From NCBI RefSeq assembly GCF_007859715.1, contig NZ_SJPG01000001.1, positions 2,816,728 to 2,880,727 on the forward strand: DNA of 64,000 nt. Direction: 5' to 3'. The notes below the pieces were generated by a model. The model saw only the letters and a list, made by a program, of their open reading frames with translations, did no database searches and was not told where the DNA came from. The DNA is from Rubinisphaera italica. GTDB lineage: Bacteria > Planctomycetota > Planctomycetia > Planctomycetales > Planctomycetaceae. Made by a program: the position numbers and the translations under genes. Of the stretch, positions 1 through 9,666 are shown in pieces; the first letter of the stretch is position 1, and every line of letters begins with the position of its first letter.

Positions 1-1
1 G

Positions 2-712
2 GGAATGATGCAGGCGATGGATCATTTTGAATCACAGGCGATGAATCTAATTCTCTCACCCGAAGCCCGGGAGGCATTCGATCTTTCTCAGGAACCTACC
101 GAGGTGCGTGAGCGCTACGGCATGAACCAATGGGGCCAGCAATGCCTCATGGCTCGACGACTGGTCGAAGCCGGCGTCGAAATTATCACCACGGAATTCG
201 ACGGACCGCTTTGCGGACGTGTCAGTAACTGGGATGACCACGCAGTGAATCATCATGTGTTCGAAGCCCTCCAATATCGAGCCCAGTTTGTCGATCAGGC
301 GGTCTCTGCCTTAATCGAGGATGTCTACTCACGTGGACTTGATAAACGGGTACTTGTTGTTGTAACGGGAGAATTCGGTCGCACACCAAAAATCAGCCAT
401 GTGGCCAGCAGCGGCGGAGGAGTTGCCAGCGGTGCCAAGGGAACGGTTCAGCCGGGACGCGATCACTGGCCAAGAGCCGGTTCTATGCTTTTTGCGGGAG
501 GAGGAATCCAAACCGGACAGGTGATCGGGGCAACCGATGCCCGAGGCGAAGACCCGATCTCAAGGCGTGTCGGTCCCGAAGATTTTCTGGCAACGATCTA
601 CAAACATTTGAAAATCGATTACAACACAATCGCCCCGCCCGATTTCTCAGGCCGCCCGACTCCGATCATCCGAGAAGGAAAACCGATTGTGGAACTGGCT
701 CGGCAAAGTTAA
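2..712 (+). CDS. DUF1501 family protein, C-terminal part
   Basis: The reading frame is open to the left edge of the window, so this is the 3' end of a longer gene. About 235 residues are visible. It carries the C-terminal hallmarks of DUF1501 proteins, an alkaline-phosphatase/sulfatase-like fold that is heavily expanded in planctomycetes: the VVVTGEFGRTPKI segment near residue 117, then GRDHWP and the glycine-rich SMLFAGGGIQTGQVIGATD near residues 150-178, ending in a DFLATIY helix and a proline-rich tail. DUF1501 genes usually sit downstream of a DUF1553/PSD1 cytochrome gene, which would lie outside the window. The catalytic activity of the family is not established; exported location is inferred from the family because the N-terminus is missing. 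The next gene follows after about 120 bp on the same strand but belongs to an unrelated pathway. Confidence 0.85.
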   Translation, partial: GMMQAMDHFESQAMNLILSPEAREAFDLSQEPTEVRERYGMNQWGQQCLMARRLVEAGVEIITTEFDGPLCGRVSNWDDHAVNHHVFEALQYRAQFVDQAVSALIEDVYSRGLDKRVLVVVTGEFGRTPKISHVASSGGGVASGAKGTVQPGRDHWPRAGSMLFAGGGIQTGQVIGATDARGEDPISRRVGPEDFLATIYKHLKIDYNTIAPPDFSGRPTPIIREGKPIVELARQS

Positions 713-830
713 TCACAATGAAACAACTCCGCGAAATGGCAGAGCAATCTGCTCTCACTCACATTGAAATTCTCACACTCCCCTGCCCCTGATACCCAAG
801 GAGTGAGTTCTTCCAGCCGAGAACACAGTT

Positions 831-1844
831 ATGTCCATTACCACTGCTACAATTCAAGATGTACGAAATGCAGAATCCGTCATCCGGAAGCATCTCTCTC
901 CTACGCCTTTGATTCGATCCTATCGACTGGAAAAGGAACTCGGTTTCCCCGAAGATCGCCATGTCTGGATAAAAGATTACGGTTCTTCGCCAACGGGCTC
1001 ATTCAAAGTGATGGGGGCTTTGAACTGGATGGCTAACAATCTGGAACGAATTTCAGATCAGCCGGTCGCTGCTCATTCCTCGGGGAACTTTGCCTCAGGA
1101 ATTTCCTACGCAGGTATGCGATATGGCAAGCGAGTGATTATTGTGATGCCTGAAAGTGCACCGCAGGTGAAGTTCGATCTAACACGTTCTTTCGGTGCAG
1201 AAATTCGCACTTACGATATTGCGACCGATCATGAAACCGGTATTCGAGATCAACTCACACGCACAATTGCTAAAGAGGAGCACGGCGTTCAGGCATCTCC
1301 TTATGACGATAACAACGTTATCGCAGGTAACGGCGTGGGAGGACTGGAAATTGTTGATGAATTAAAACGACAGGGACGAACCGTCTCGCACTTTTTTTGC
1401 CCCATCAGTGGTGGCGGCTTGATGGCTGGTCAGTCGTTAGCGATAGCCGATGGTTTCCCGGAAGCAGAAATCATCGGCGTAGAACCAGACACCGCAGACG
1501 ACTTCGCTCAATCCCTGAAAGCAGGAGAAAGAATCAGCCTGAAACAACCGACCGGAATTTGCGACGGTTTACTTTCCTATGATGTCGGTCACCACAACTG
1601 GCCTGTTCTGAAAAAACATGTCAAAACGGCTGTGACCGTTCCCGATCTCCAGACCCGGCAGGCGATGAAATGGGTATATGATCGCCACGGTTTGAAGACC
1701 GAACCTTCCGGTGCAATTTCGCTGGCAGCCGTATTAACCGAGAAGGCTAATCTTGACGGAGAAGGCGATATCGTGATTGTGATTAGCGGTCGAAATGTAG
1801 ACGACGACCAGTTTCAAGAGTGGATCGCTGAGCTTCCTGAATGA
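831..1844 (+). CDS. PLP-dependent threonine dehydratase / serine racemase-like enzyme
   Basis: A 337-residue fold-type II pyridoxal-phosphate enzyme. The PLP lysine sits in SPTGSFKVMGALNWM (about residue 59), the substrate loop is SSGNFASG (about residue 84), and the phosphate-binding glycine loop is SGGGLMAG (about residue 193). These motifs fit the threonine dehydratase/serine racemase/threo-3-hydroxyaspartate dehydratase group, which deaminates hydroxy-amino acids to keto acids. The length matches catabolic single-domain enzymes, and there is no ACT regulatory domain as in biosynthetic IlvA. The protein should be cytoplasmic. No Shine-Dalgarno site lies close to the start; an AAGGAG sits about 28 nt upstream, too far to be typical. 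Substrate (threonine, serine or hydroxyaspartate) cannot be decided from the sequence. Confidence 0.9.
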   Translation: MSITTATIQDVRNAESVIRKHLSPTPLIRSYRLEKELGFPEDRHVWIKDYGSSPTGSFKVMGALNWMANNLERISDQPVAAHSSGNFASGISYAGMRYGKRVIIVMPESAPQVKFDLTRSFGAEIRTYDIATDHETGIRDQLTRTIAKEEHGVQASPYDDNNVIAGNGVGGLEIVDELKRQGRTVSHFFCPISGGGLMAGQSLAIADGFPEAEIIGVEPDTADDFAQSLKAGERISLKQPTGICDGLLSYDVGHHNWPVLKKHVKTAVTVPDLQTRQAMKWVYDRHGLKTEPSGAISLAAVLTEKANLDGEGDIVIVISGRNVDDDQFQEWIAELPE

Positions 1845-2051
1845 TCCACCCAACGCTTAAATTCTTTCTTTACCCAGGCAGGATCCACTATTGTGGACCA
1901 GGGACGAGTCAGATTCACAACAAGACACCACCCTTGCGATATTACTATCAATATGCAGCAGTGCTGTCTGTGTCAATGTTATGATATTTTCTATTCGAGG
2001 TTTAATTAGGCCACGGCTGAATCTTATCTTCCTTAAGGATATTCCGAAGGT

Positions 2052-2186
2052 CTAACGGCGGATCTTCTCAATCCCGAGTTTCCGCAATTTTGCAATGATT
2101 CGCGTGTAGCTGAAGCCGATTGACTTGGTGATTTCGATCACAAGTTCCCGGAACTCACGCGATTTCCGCTGGTCCCCTTGGGATTC
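2052..2186 (-). pseudogene. Decayed integrase/transposase fragment (IS3-like helix-turn-helix)
   Basis: On the minus strand a 45-codon open stretch reads LVIEITKSIGFSYTRIIAKL followed by RKLGIEKI. This matches the N-terminal helical region of the rve-type integrases of planctomycete insertion sequences, in which a conserved 'GYTRI.GELRKLG' segment precedes the catalytic domain. There is a stop immediately after (2052-2054) and another just upstream (2187-2189). No DDE catalytic domain is visible in the flanks, so only a short relic remains. I saw no terminal inverted repeats. The recognition rests on similarity by eye; a profile search would settle it. Confidence 0.55.
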
Positions 2187-2299
2187 TTATCCTTGGGCAG
2201 CCCACCCCTTCTCGTCTCGAAGCCATCGAAAGAAAGGTCGTGGCGTGACGGTCTTGATCAACTTTTCGATTGCTCTACCGGTCAATAGCCGAAACGAAG

Positions 2300-2333
2300 A
2301 AAAGTCCCCACTTTGTTTTAGCGGGGACTTTTT
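2300..2333. terminator. Strong hairpin, likely bidirectional terminator
   Basis: A perfect stem AAAAGTCCCC / GGGGACTTTT with a 13-nt loop lies at 2300-2332 and is followed by T residues on the plus strand and preceded by A-rich sequence, so it could act on both strands. It lies just beyond the stop of the small minus-strand lipoprotein gene (2367), whose transcript it would end. Confidence 0.7.
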
Positions 2334-2366
2334 CTGTTCGGTCTGAGTTCGTATTAAAGACTGCTA

Positions 2367-2546
2367 TCAATACTCAGTTGGCTCGTTCGCGGCTTCTTCT
2401 TCCGTGAGACTAGGCTCATCTGACTCAGTTGCTTCGGCATCCGCCACGTCGCCATCTTGTGGACCACTACATCCGTTTAGCGAGAATCCACCAATGAATA
2501 ATAATAGTAGCATGAGGAGCGGCTTACCCCATTTGGATATGATCAT
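2367..2546 (-). CDS. Small lipoprotein downstream of DUF1559 gene
   Basis: A 59-codon gene. The protein starts MIISKWGKP, has a hydrophobic core of leucines and a lipobox ending SLNGC (Cys26), followed by a short acidic tail rich in Asp, Glu and Ala. This is a type II signal peptide with a tiny acidic mature part, so the product should be an envelope lipoprotein of about 34 residues. It lies 53 bp downstream of the DUF1559 gene on the same strand, an arrangement that recurs in this window at 46.2-47.7 kb and that I associate with planctomycete DUF1559 loci. A strong hairpin follows it. No domain is recognisable and its function is unknown. The start has no clear Shine-Dalgarno site. Confidence 0.65.
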   Translation of the reverse strand: MIISKWGKPLLMLLLLFIGGFSLNGCSGPQDGDVADAEATESDEPSLTEEEAANEPTEY

Positions 2547-2599
2547 TTCAAATTATACCTTATCAAAAAATCGATGAGTCCAGAGAGAACAGGATAGGC

Positions 2600-3616
2600 T
2601 TACCACTCGCCCAAAACTTCACCGTCTGCTTTGTCACCTGCATTCCGCCAAGTCTCAAGATTGATGTTCTCGCTCACGAATCTTGTAGAGCCATCTGCGA
2701 GACAAACCTGAACACCTCCCTTATGCTGGCTGCGAGCAGCGAAATTGATGTAGTTTGTGTTGCTGCCACAATCCCACTGCTTGCTGTTAGGACCGGTATT
2801 CGCTGAGAACCACGATGCATTGGGCATTTCTCCATAGAACCAGGAAAACCCGGTCGCACGTGTTGAAGCTGTCGAAGGAGATCCGGTCGTCGGGCAAAGC
2901 TCATGGGGTTGCGTCCCGGTTGGGTTAACCTGTAAGTGCGGGAAGCCAATAACAAATTCGGCCACCATCAGTGTATTCGATGTTCCGTCAGTAATATCTC
3001 GCATTCTAACCCCGGAGTTTGTGCCAAACATTCCACTTGGATTCGTGCCACCTTCACGCGAAACGGCACCCACACAGCCCGCATAATTGCCTGAAGCAAA
3101 GGATCCATTTGGAGTTGCCCCATTCACCACGCTACCGTCTGGAGCAACCCAGCGCACTTTGCCACGTCCCGGCTCCGAAGGGCAGCGATAAGCTGCAACG
3201 ATCTGACGACGTGCACCGCCTGGATTAGCACTATGTGGGCCATTGGCACCTGTTTGCCCATTAGTCGCACACCCACGCTCCCAATCAATGCTATCATAAA
3301 TAGCCGATTGCTCCATTTGCGGTAAGATGCGTGCAAGCCAGGTGATGTTACTGGTCTGCCAAGAGTTAGAGGCACAGCCTGAGGTGCGGACACGTCCCGG
3401 AGGAAATCTCCTGTGAGTATCGTGGTAATTGTGCAACGCGAGCCCTAATTGCTTGAGATTGTTTTTACAGGCCGAGCGACGAGCGGCTTCGCGTGCCTGT
3501 TGCACAGCAGGGAGTAGCAAAGCCACCAATATTGCGATGATCGCAATGACCACCAGTAGTTCGATGAGTGTGAAACCTCGTGATTTTAATCGGAATAGCA
3601 ATGGGGATGATTTCAT
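2600..3616 (-). CDS. DUF1559 pseudopilin-like protein
   Basis: A 338-residue protein of the DUF1559 family. The N-terminus has the type IV pilin-like class III signal: a short basic leader, then [20 protein letters not shown], cleaved before the Phe and methylated in true pilins. The conserved planctomycete stretch [15 protein letters not shown] and [15 protein letters not shown] follows. The C-terminus carries the family H-X9-cassette-like [23 protein letters not shown]. Planctomycetes hold dozens of paralogues, thought to be surface or pseudopilus components; function is not established. A small lipoprotein gene follows 53 bp downstream, suggesting co-transcription. Two more family members lie in this window (46.7-47.7 kb and at the right edge), so these are dispersed paralogues. 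Confidence 0.92.
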   Translation of the reverse strand: MKSSPLLFRLKSRGFTLIELLVVIAIIAILVALLLPAVQQAREAARRSACKNNLKQLGLALHNYHDTHRRFPPGRVRTSGCASNSWQTSNITWLARILPQMEQSAIYDSIDWERGCATNGQTGANGPHSANPGGARRQIVAAYRCPSEPGRGKVRWVAPDGSVVNGATPNGSFASGNYAGCVGAVSREGGTNPSGMFGTNSGVRMRDITDGTSNTLMVAEFVIGFPHLQVNPTGTQPHELCPTTGSPSTASTRATGFSWFYGEMPNASWFSANTGPNSKQWDCGSNTNYINFAARSQHKGGVQVCLADGSTRFVSENINLETWRNAGDKADGEVLGEW

Positions 3617-3752
3617 AGCTTTCTTTCAATTTAAAGAGACAGAATTTGCACGAACGTGTATTTAGAATATTAGGTAATTATACCCTATTATCCAAATAAG
3701 AATCAAGCCATATTACAATGTTTATGTGTACTCATTGGATTATCGCCCTAAT

Positions 3753-4844
3753 TTAGTCCCGAACTCGAATCCAATGATCTGTGAATCGCAGCGAATCCTG
3801 TACTTCGACTTGCGGCATGTGGCAACTCAGGCATTCAGTGGAATCCGTCTTCACTTTAGGGCAAATGGCATGGTTGAATTGAGTTTGGTTATGGCAACCG
3901 TGACAGACCTTGGCAAACTCGGCGTCACTGCGATCTTCAAGGCGATGCGGATTGTGACATAATGTGCACTTAATTCCCTTTGATTCTATGAAACATTGAC
4001 TCATCGACATCCCCACAGGTGCAAAACGAATGAGCAACTTGTTATCGGGAGTGAGATCCTGTACAGGAATTTCATCTGGACTTCGATGACAAACTCCGCA
4101 ACGGCGATTCATTTCCACGGCATCGAGAATGGAGAGGTCTTCGAGAGAATCCGGAAGTCCCTGAGTCTGCCGTTTCGCATGATCTTTCGCATCATAATGA
4201 CATCGTACACAACCAACATTGGGAATAATGTGACTTGAAATAAAATGTTTCTCATCGAGTGCGAGCCACGTACTATGACATGCAAAACATTCTTCTGATG
4301 TTGTCCCGGAATGGAAAGTTCCGAGCGGGTGTACTCTCTCCCTGTCCCGACCAGTCTGTCCCAAGGTCGGGCCAAGTCCATTTTCAGGATACCAGGAGAC
4401 TGCGAGTTCCAATAATTGAGGTTTTCCATCGAAATCTTGAGTCAATGAAATCGGCGTCTGGGCGTGACGACCCGATCCAAAAATCCAGTCAACTCGAGTC
4501 ACCTGGTTTGCCGAATCGCAACGCAGAAAGTATTCCGAGTTAAGTTGCTCGAAACGGTATTCCAATTTTGTGGAGGGATCCTGGAAAGATTTTCCCAGGA
4601 ACAGGTCCCAATGGGTAAAGTCCGAGGCTGAAGCTAATGTACGAGCGTGCGGTGCTGATTTGAATTCTTTCACAATTTCTGCGTGACATTCCAGACAGGA
4701 ATGACTTTCGACTTTGAAGCTTTCACTTTCGTAAGCTGCTAAGGGGACATGCTCTTTGCTTTGTTTTGGGTATTGCCAAATTATCGGGAGTACAACAACG
4801 ATAATGAGTAATAAGAATCGGGAAGCGAATTTGACTGGGGTCAT
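3753..4844 (-). CDS. Heptaheme cytochrome c
   Basis: A 363-residue exported cytochrome. An N-terminal hydrophobic segment (residues 6-23) serves as signal or membrane anchor. Seven CxxCH heme-binding motifs are visible: CLECH (residue 50), CFACH, CVRCH, CGVCH, CTLCH, CHGCH and CLSCH near the C-terminus. The spacing (one isolated heme, then a cluster of six) and extra histidines resemble the cytochrome c554/NrfA-related multiheme superfamily, but I see no catalytic CxxCK site. It should carry electrons in the periplasm. Its ATG overlaps the TGA of the upstream membrane-protein gene by four bases (ATGA at 4841-4844), so the two are translationally coupled and probably work together. The gene is the left-most of six multiheme cytochrome genes in the 3.7-45.6 kb island. 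Confidence 0.9.
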   Translation of the reverse strand: MTPVKFASRFLLLIIVVVLPIIWQYPKQSKEHVPLAAYESESFKVESHSCLECHAEIVKEFKSAPHARTLASASDFTHWDLFLGKSFQDPSTKLEYRFEQLNSEYFLRCDSANQVTRVDWIFGSGRHAQTPISLTQDFDGKPQLLELAVSWYPENGLGPTLGQTGRDRERVHPLGTFHSGTTSEECFACHSTWLALDEKHFISSHIIPNVGCVRCHYDAKDHAKRQTQGLPDSLEDLSILDAVEMNRRCGVCHRSPDEIPVQDLTPDNKLLIRFAPVGMSMSQCFIESKGIKCTLCHNPHRLEDRSDAEFAKVCHGCHNQTQFNHAICPKVKTDSTECLSCHMPQVEVQDSLRFTDHWIRVRD

Positions 4845-6910
4845 GATTCAGATTCCGCTTCAAATAGAGTGAGCCAATGTTTAGAAAGTCGATCAATTGA
4901 GCGATCGTCGGTATCGGTTATGATCGCCGTTTGCCAAAATCGTATTGCCTGAGTCACATTTCCGGCCTCGATCGAGATCATCGCCAGTGCGAAATATTCT
5001 TGTGCAGTTGTAGCGGGACGCTGAAGGCACGTCGCTAGCTTCCCAGTCAGGTAGTCTGATTCAAAGTCATCATCAAAAAACATGCCATCACTGCTACTCT
5101 TAAAATCAGTGAGAGGTTCGTCCCGGCCGATCCACTGATGAAACAAACTGTTGACTCCAGCTTCACTCCACTCCCGCAATGCAAGTTCTCGATGACACAA
5201 TCTTACGTCCAACTCAAACTCAGCGGGATCGAAGACATTTCGCAAAGCGAGCAACACTTTCAACGAGGCAACGTGCAAACCGAGGCTATTAAACAACCTC
5301 GCTTGCCTGAGTGCAGCGGATTTTGACAATTTATCGGCGTTTGCACGAGAAAAAGCAATGTATGGCTGAGTCGAGGAAAACTGCTGGAAATCAAAACTCC
5401 AATCAGTGAAACTGACAATATCCTGGGCCTGAAGACACTGAATCAACTCCGGTTGATGGGCGACATTACTCGCTTTGACATACGGGATGACCGACGAGTC
5501 GAGATCTGTCGGTTTCCATTCCGTAAGTTGTAGTGATTCGTGAATGTCCGTTTCCTCAGCGTCAATGAGAAGGATTTCAATTCCACGATCTTCAGCAGTC
5601 ACCCACCACCCGCCCCAGGTTCCGTCTGGTCTCCGATAGCGGCTCTCTCGATTACGAAGCAAATCACGTCGGAAAAGATCGATATCAGGCAGTCGCCCAC
5701 AGATTTGGGCTCGAATGGGGATATCCCAACAGCGGCCTGTTCCGGAAGTGTAACAATATAATCCCCCAGCATGCGTACTATCGCACCAGGCGACTTCAGA
5801 TTCAATCAATTTGGGCAGCCCATCCTGCAAAAGTCGCTGGTCCAGTCGCGGATCTAATCCAATAACACCGAGTGGAGTCTGATTGGCAATATGGAATCCA
5901 TACAGACATACAAGCGACATAGCGATGACAAGATTACTTGTCTGCGTTGTGTGATCGCGATATGAATCGCAAAGCGTCAAACCAATCCACGCGACAGAGA
6001 TGCCAATCAGTTCTGGATTCATCAAAGAAACAGAGATTAACAGTAAACAAGCCACATAATCGCGAGTAGAAATGCTCCGCCACAATCCCAGGCAAACTGG
6101 AGTTAAGGCAAGTATCAAAAACGTTATCTGAAACAGTATTGAGGGAAACTCACCGATCGGCCATTGAGACAGAAGCATCCTCTCATCGCCTGAGAAGAGC
6201 CAGGGACTCACTGAGTGCAAGCTGTCCCAAACTGTTAGAATTCCTCGAGGTGTCAAACTGACTGCCAAAGTCATAAAAAAAATGAATCTCAGTTTTTCTT
6301 TCCACGGCTTGTGTGCAAACAATACAAATACGTTTGCAAGTGTGTAAGCAAGGAGAATGTGTGCACCGAAATTCGCCCAGCATAAAAGCAGAACAAACAG
6401 ACTATTCATACTAACATCAGACTCGGCACTATACTTCGTCAGAAAATTGAACAACACGATCACCAGAACCAATTCAACACTTTGAGGAATCGGCTGCATC
6501 CAGGCAAACGTAAACAAACTCAAGAGAATTCCAAAGCCGACAACTACGTCGAGCCGACGACATTGAGTTTGAAAAAAAAATATCGCAAGACATATCAGGA
6601 ACACGACAGCAGGATAGATACTGACGCCCCAATGCCCTCCCAACTCCCAAATGACGATTGGCACCAGGCCCGCCAGCCAGTCTGCATCATTTGCTGTTTC
6701 GTTGACAAGTAATACGCGACTGGGACAAATATTCCCATTGAGCACAACTGCACCACGGGCTGCATGCCACCAGAATTCGGAGGAGTCAATTGGCCTGAGA
6801 AATGTGATTGCGAGCAATGCCAGAAAAAAGCAACCAATCAGCTTTTGACGAGTGCAAGAATCCGCTGGCGTCCGATTATCGGATGAAGTTTGGATCCCAA
6901 AGTTATTCAT
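4841..6910 (-). CDS. Polytopic membrane protein with soluble C-terminal domain
   Basis: A 689-residue protein. The first half is strongly hydrophobic with roughly eight to ten membrane segments between residues 24 and 350. The loop after the first segment reads [16 protein letters not shown], resembling the D-x-WWH-x-x-x-G element of large bacterial membrane proteins of the GT39/PMT-like type, but acidic residues expected in the first loop of a true glycosyltransferase are not clearly placed, so I do not assign an activity. The second half is soluble, with helical repeat-like sequence near the C-terminus (about residues 520-680) that may be TPR-like. The stop codon overlaps the start of the heptaheme cytochrome gene. 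Coupling with a cytochrome hints at a redox or cell-envelope assembly role; this is inference. It has a long 615-bp upstream region. Confidence 0.75.
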   Translation of the reverse strand: MNNFGIQTSSDNRTPADSCTRQKLIGCFFLALLAITFLRPIDSSEFWWHAARGAVVLNGNICPSRVLLVNETANDADWLAGLVPIVIWELGGHWGVSIYPAVVFLICLAIFFFQTQCRRLDVVVGFGILLSLFTFAWMQPIPQSVELVLVIVLFNFLTKYSAESDVSMNSLFVLLLCWANFGAHILLAYTLANVFVLFAHKPWKEKLRFIFFMTLAVSLTPRGILTVWDSLHSVSPWLFSGDERMLLSQWPIGEFPSILFQITFLILALTPVCLGLWRSISTRDYVACLLLISVSLMNPELIGISVAWIGLTLCDSYRDHTTQTSNLVIAMSLVCLYGFHIANQTPLGVIGLDPRLDQRLLQDGLPKLIESEVAWCDSTHAGGLYCYTSGTGRCWDIPIRAQICGRLPDIDLFRRDLLRNRESRYRRPDGTWGGWWVTAEDRGIEILLIDAEETDIHESLQLTEWKPTDLDSSVIPYVKASNVAHQPELIQCLQAQDIVSFTDWSFDFQQFSSTQPYIAFSRANADKLSKSAALRQARLFNSLGLHVASLKVLLALRNVFDPAEFELDVRLCHRELALREWSEAGVNSLFHQWIGRDEPLTDFKSSSDGMFFDDDFESDYLTGKLATCLQRPATTAQEYFALAMISIEAGNVTQAIRFWQTAIITDTDDRSIDRLSKHWLTLFEAESES

Positions 6911-7525
6911 ACTGGCCTGATGGTAACGAGAGGCATTCTCAATAAGAATTAGAATGAATTGATTGCTGCAAAGTTATGGATTGTTGCATTATCCTGTCCC
7001 GAGCTGCACAACAAAAAGTGATTAATGAGCCAGAATGCAAGAGAAGAACATTAACAAACTGGCTGAATTTTTTCCAGATCACTCATCCTGAATTTTGTAC
7101 TACTGTTAGTCTCGATTTTCTGTAATTCACTGTCTGATTTCCCGGCACGTCGAGAGTTTATCATTTTGATCATGACTCATAACAAAGCATAACTTTCATC
7201 GATACCAATGGAGCAGCATCACTCCAAACGTTGTTCCATATCCCTCCACGCCTCAATGGTTGGAGAGCTCCCAGACTGTTCGATTACCAATCATCACATT
7301 TTAACAGCCGCATGTTAATCAATATTAATGGACCGGTTAGCAATCATGTTATGCCCCAGTTTACAGTTTACTTACCATTTTTATGTGGCATCAAAGATAT
7401 CCATGTCTTTTCGGCATGCCGCTTGCTCCGTTTTGAGTTGTATTTCTAAGTTTAGGGTAAACTGATTCTAAATTCTTAATAAGAAGATCAAGCCTAAAAT
7501 ATCAATCAGCCAATAGGAGAGAACA
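6911..7525. other. Intergenic region between divergent genes
   Basis: This A+T-rich 615-bp stretch separates a minus-strand gene from a plus-strand gene, so it should contain both promoters. I see no convincing coding frame, RNA gene or palindromic element in it. Just before the right-hand gene there is a good Shine-Dalgarno site (AGGAGA at about 7516). Confidence 0.4.
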
Positions 7526-8179
7526 ATGCCATCCTCATCGACCAATGCTACATTCAACAATGTACTGCTCACGGGATTAATCCTGGTCACTGGCGGAGCC
7601 TGGGCATATGCGATGTTCGGCTCGTCACCGGAATTACCGGTCGATAAAAGCAAAGTAGTCAGCGAAGTCGAAGAAAGCCTGCAGGATCATCTTCCCGCCA
7701 TCGAAGATGCCTCTAAAGAACTAGTGGCCGAGGTGAGTGAACCGATCGGAAAGGCATTTTATAAGCAATTCCAGCAAGATGACTCCCGGTATCTCAAGAC
7801 TGTTCGACTTCAGGGAGCCGAGTACGGTCAGAATGTTGAAAAACTATTTATCAAAGCAGCTCAGAATCAATATCGCGATTATTGGCAAGTCCATCGCAAG
7901 GTGTTGGCCGAGGAATTTCCCGAGTATGCTGACAAAGAAGCTTTCGACGAACTCATTACCGAGTTTGAACACACGTCTGATAAGTTAATCGAACGCTACT
8001 ACGCTGAAGAGTTTATTGAAGAAGGTAAAGCAACGGCTGAATACTGGTCACGATTTGAGCCGATCGATGTGCCTGATAATGCTCAAGTCGATCTGAAAGG
8101 GCAACTGCTGGATTACGTTGCTGATTGGACAGTACTAGCTTTTACTGATGAATCACAAGAACAATTGGGACTCCAGTAA
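7526..8179 (+). CDS. Membrane-anchored helical protein of unknown function
   Basis: A 217-residue protein I do not recognise. It has one N-terminal membrane segment (about residues 14-32) and then a highly charged, almost entirely helical domain rich in Glu, Lys, Gln and Ala, with no cysteine. The start is supported by AGGAGA seven bases upstream. It is followed after 79 bp by a second gene of the same size and architecture (one membrane segment plus a helical domain), and the two look like distant paralogues acting as a pair. The soluble part probably faces the periplasm and could form coiled coils. No catalytic motif is visible. The pair sits between the coupled membrane-protein/cytochrome genes and the HlyD genes; a scaffold role in the envelope is only a guess. 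Confidence 0.75.
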   Translation: MPSSSTNATFNNVLLTGLILVTGGAWAYAMFGSSPELPVDKSKVVSEVEESLQDHLPAIEDASKELVAEVSEPIGKAFYKQFQQDDSRYLKTVRLQGAEYGQNVEKLFIKAAQNQYRDYWQVHRKVLAEEFPEYADKEAFDELITEFEHTSDKLIERYYAEEFIEEGKATAEYWSRFEPIDVPDNAQVDLKGQLLDYVADWTVLAFTDESQEQLGLQ

Positions 8180-8258
8180 TCACATTGGAAATTATCTATT
8201 CTCATTCCCAAGAATCTATTCATCGCCCCTTACATCACAAAAAAGCAGGAGTTAATTC

Positions 8259-8954
8259 ATGGCAGATCAAAACAAACAACACGGGAATCCCAGCGAGAAT
8301 GGTCAAACCACCATTACCACCGTTCTTCTTTTGCTTTTCATTGCTCAACTTGGAGCGATCTCCTGGTACGTATACAGCACTGTGCAGAAACAACTCAAAG
8401 CTGAAAAATTAGTAGCCGAAGCGGAAAAAGTAATTGAGAATAACTATCCTCAGATGCACCGGGAACTGAAAGCATATCTGACTGCAAACGCACCAGAAAT
8501 CGCCGAAAAAATCAGTCAACAGGCAATTGATAATACTCCCCAAGTCCGACAGTGGCTCGAAGAAATGACTGCACGCCAGATGCGTTATGGTCTTGATGAA
8601 GCGACACAAATGAGTGCCGAAAGTTTTCGCAGTTTCGTGCAGGATAATCGCACAGATATCCAAGCCGCGTTCGAAGAAATTGAAGACGTGCCTCAAAATG
8701 CAAGGCATCTGGTCTTAAATCTGGAAGAGCAAATGTATAAACAGTTTGGTATTGAAATGCAAAACCAGGCTAAGAAGGCATTGACTATTCATCGTCAACT
8801 CAACAGCAAACTCGACAAATTAAGTGATGGAAGTCAACTGGAGCCGAAAGAACTCCTGGAACGCCGCATCTTGAGATTGCTGAAGACATTCCAGGTAAAC
8901 GAACTTCCTAAATCGTTGGATACGAATGACCTTCCAATGTTATCAAATAAATGA
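8259..8954 (+). CDS. Membrane-anchored helical protein, second of a pair
   Basis: A 231-residue protein with a hydrophilic N-terminus of about 18 residues, a membrane segment (about residues 20-40, TVLLLLFIAQLGAISWYVYS) and then a charged helical domain with heptad-like spacing, probably coiled coil, reaching the C-terminus. An AGGAG site lies 7-8 bases before the ATG. Architecture and size mirror the preceding gene, 79 bp upstream on the same strand, so they are likely one operon and may interact. No cysteine, no metal-binding motif and no recognised family. A decayed peptidase-S74-type gene fragment lies just downstream on the other strand. Confidence 0.75.
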   Translation: MADQNKQHGNPSENGQTTITTVLLLLFIAQLGAISWYVYSTVQKQLKAEKLVAEAEKVIENNYPQMHRELKAYLTANAPEIAEKISQQAIDNTPQVRQWLEEMTARQMRYGLDEATQMSAESFRSFVQDNRTDIQAAFEEIEDVPQNARHLVLNLEEQMYKQFGIEMQNQAKKALTIHRQLNSKLDKLSDGSQLEPKELLERRILRLLKTFQVNELPKSLDTNDLPMLSNK

Positions 8955-8994
8955 ATCGACTGATAATTTTTAATCACAGGAGGAGTCAGTGACA

Positions 8995-9318
8995 CTGCAG
9001 ATCGGTGCTCAATATTAAATACGATCAGTTCGGGAAAGACTTCGGCAACTTCCTCGGCAATTAGGCCATACGGAATCGGCTTCTGTCCATTCTGAAAAGC
9101 TTTTTGTAGCGAAACGTTACCGTGCGTAATTTATGCAGTAACTCATTGGCATTAGACAAATTCAAATCCTGAATGTCTTCCTTGTAACGCAGAGAAGAAC
9201 TGATCATCGAATTGATTCTCAGTGTGTACGCCCCTACTGCAGTGTTAGAACTTGCTTTCTTAAATTGAAGAGTGTTCATGTCCAGAGAGGTGTTGCCATC
9301 TCCCGACTGATTGCTCAT
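8995..9318 (-). pseudogene. Frameshifted tail-fibre-like protein with peptidase S74 (endosialidase chaperone) domain
   Basis: Minus-strand sequence from about 9318 encodes the repeat-like NTAVGAYTL and then SSLRYKEDIQDL and LHKLRTVTFRYK, the start of the intramolecular chaperone domain of tail-fibre-like proteins (peptidase S74). The frame is then lost, and the continuation, PYGLIAEEVAEVFPELI, appears in another frame at about 9080-9030. The break maps to a run of five A residues (9101-9105 read on the minus strand); adding one A restores the reading frame. The N-terminal repeat region and the end of the chaperone domain are missing, so this is a remnant and not merely a sequencing error. Such proteins occur as surface or phage-derived fibres. 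Confidence 0.7.
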
Positions 9319-9666
9319 AAGCGAATGCAGAAAACGAAAACCCAGACAGAAGCAACAGGATCGCAATTTTTTCAGACGTGGTTGTAATAGCGGGGAATGC
9401 AACAGACCAACCAAGAAAGACAATTTATTGCAACAGCTCTCATAAATGTGTGATTTGGATTCATTGATTAGAGTGCACAGAGGACCAAAGAGTAGCATTC
9501 GTGAGAAGATATGTTATCACCGAACAGGCATCGGCGGATTCAATTTGTCACAACAATCTACATCCCCCTACCAGACAAGTCCTTATAAATTCGCTGCAAG
9601 TCGGACTATGGAACTGCAGGCTTCCAAAAATTTCTTTGGAGATCTAATTTAAATTGCGAAGTGGGA

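Noticed and set aside
1881..1899. Hairpin GGATCCAC/GTGGACC after the dehydratase gene as a terminator
   Set aside because: The stem is short with a bulge and there is no T-run.
2125..2346. Plus-strand frame of 73 codons
   Set aside because: It runs over the integrase relic on the other strand and through the terminator hairpin, and the product has no recognisable feature.
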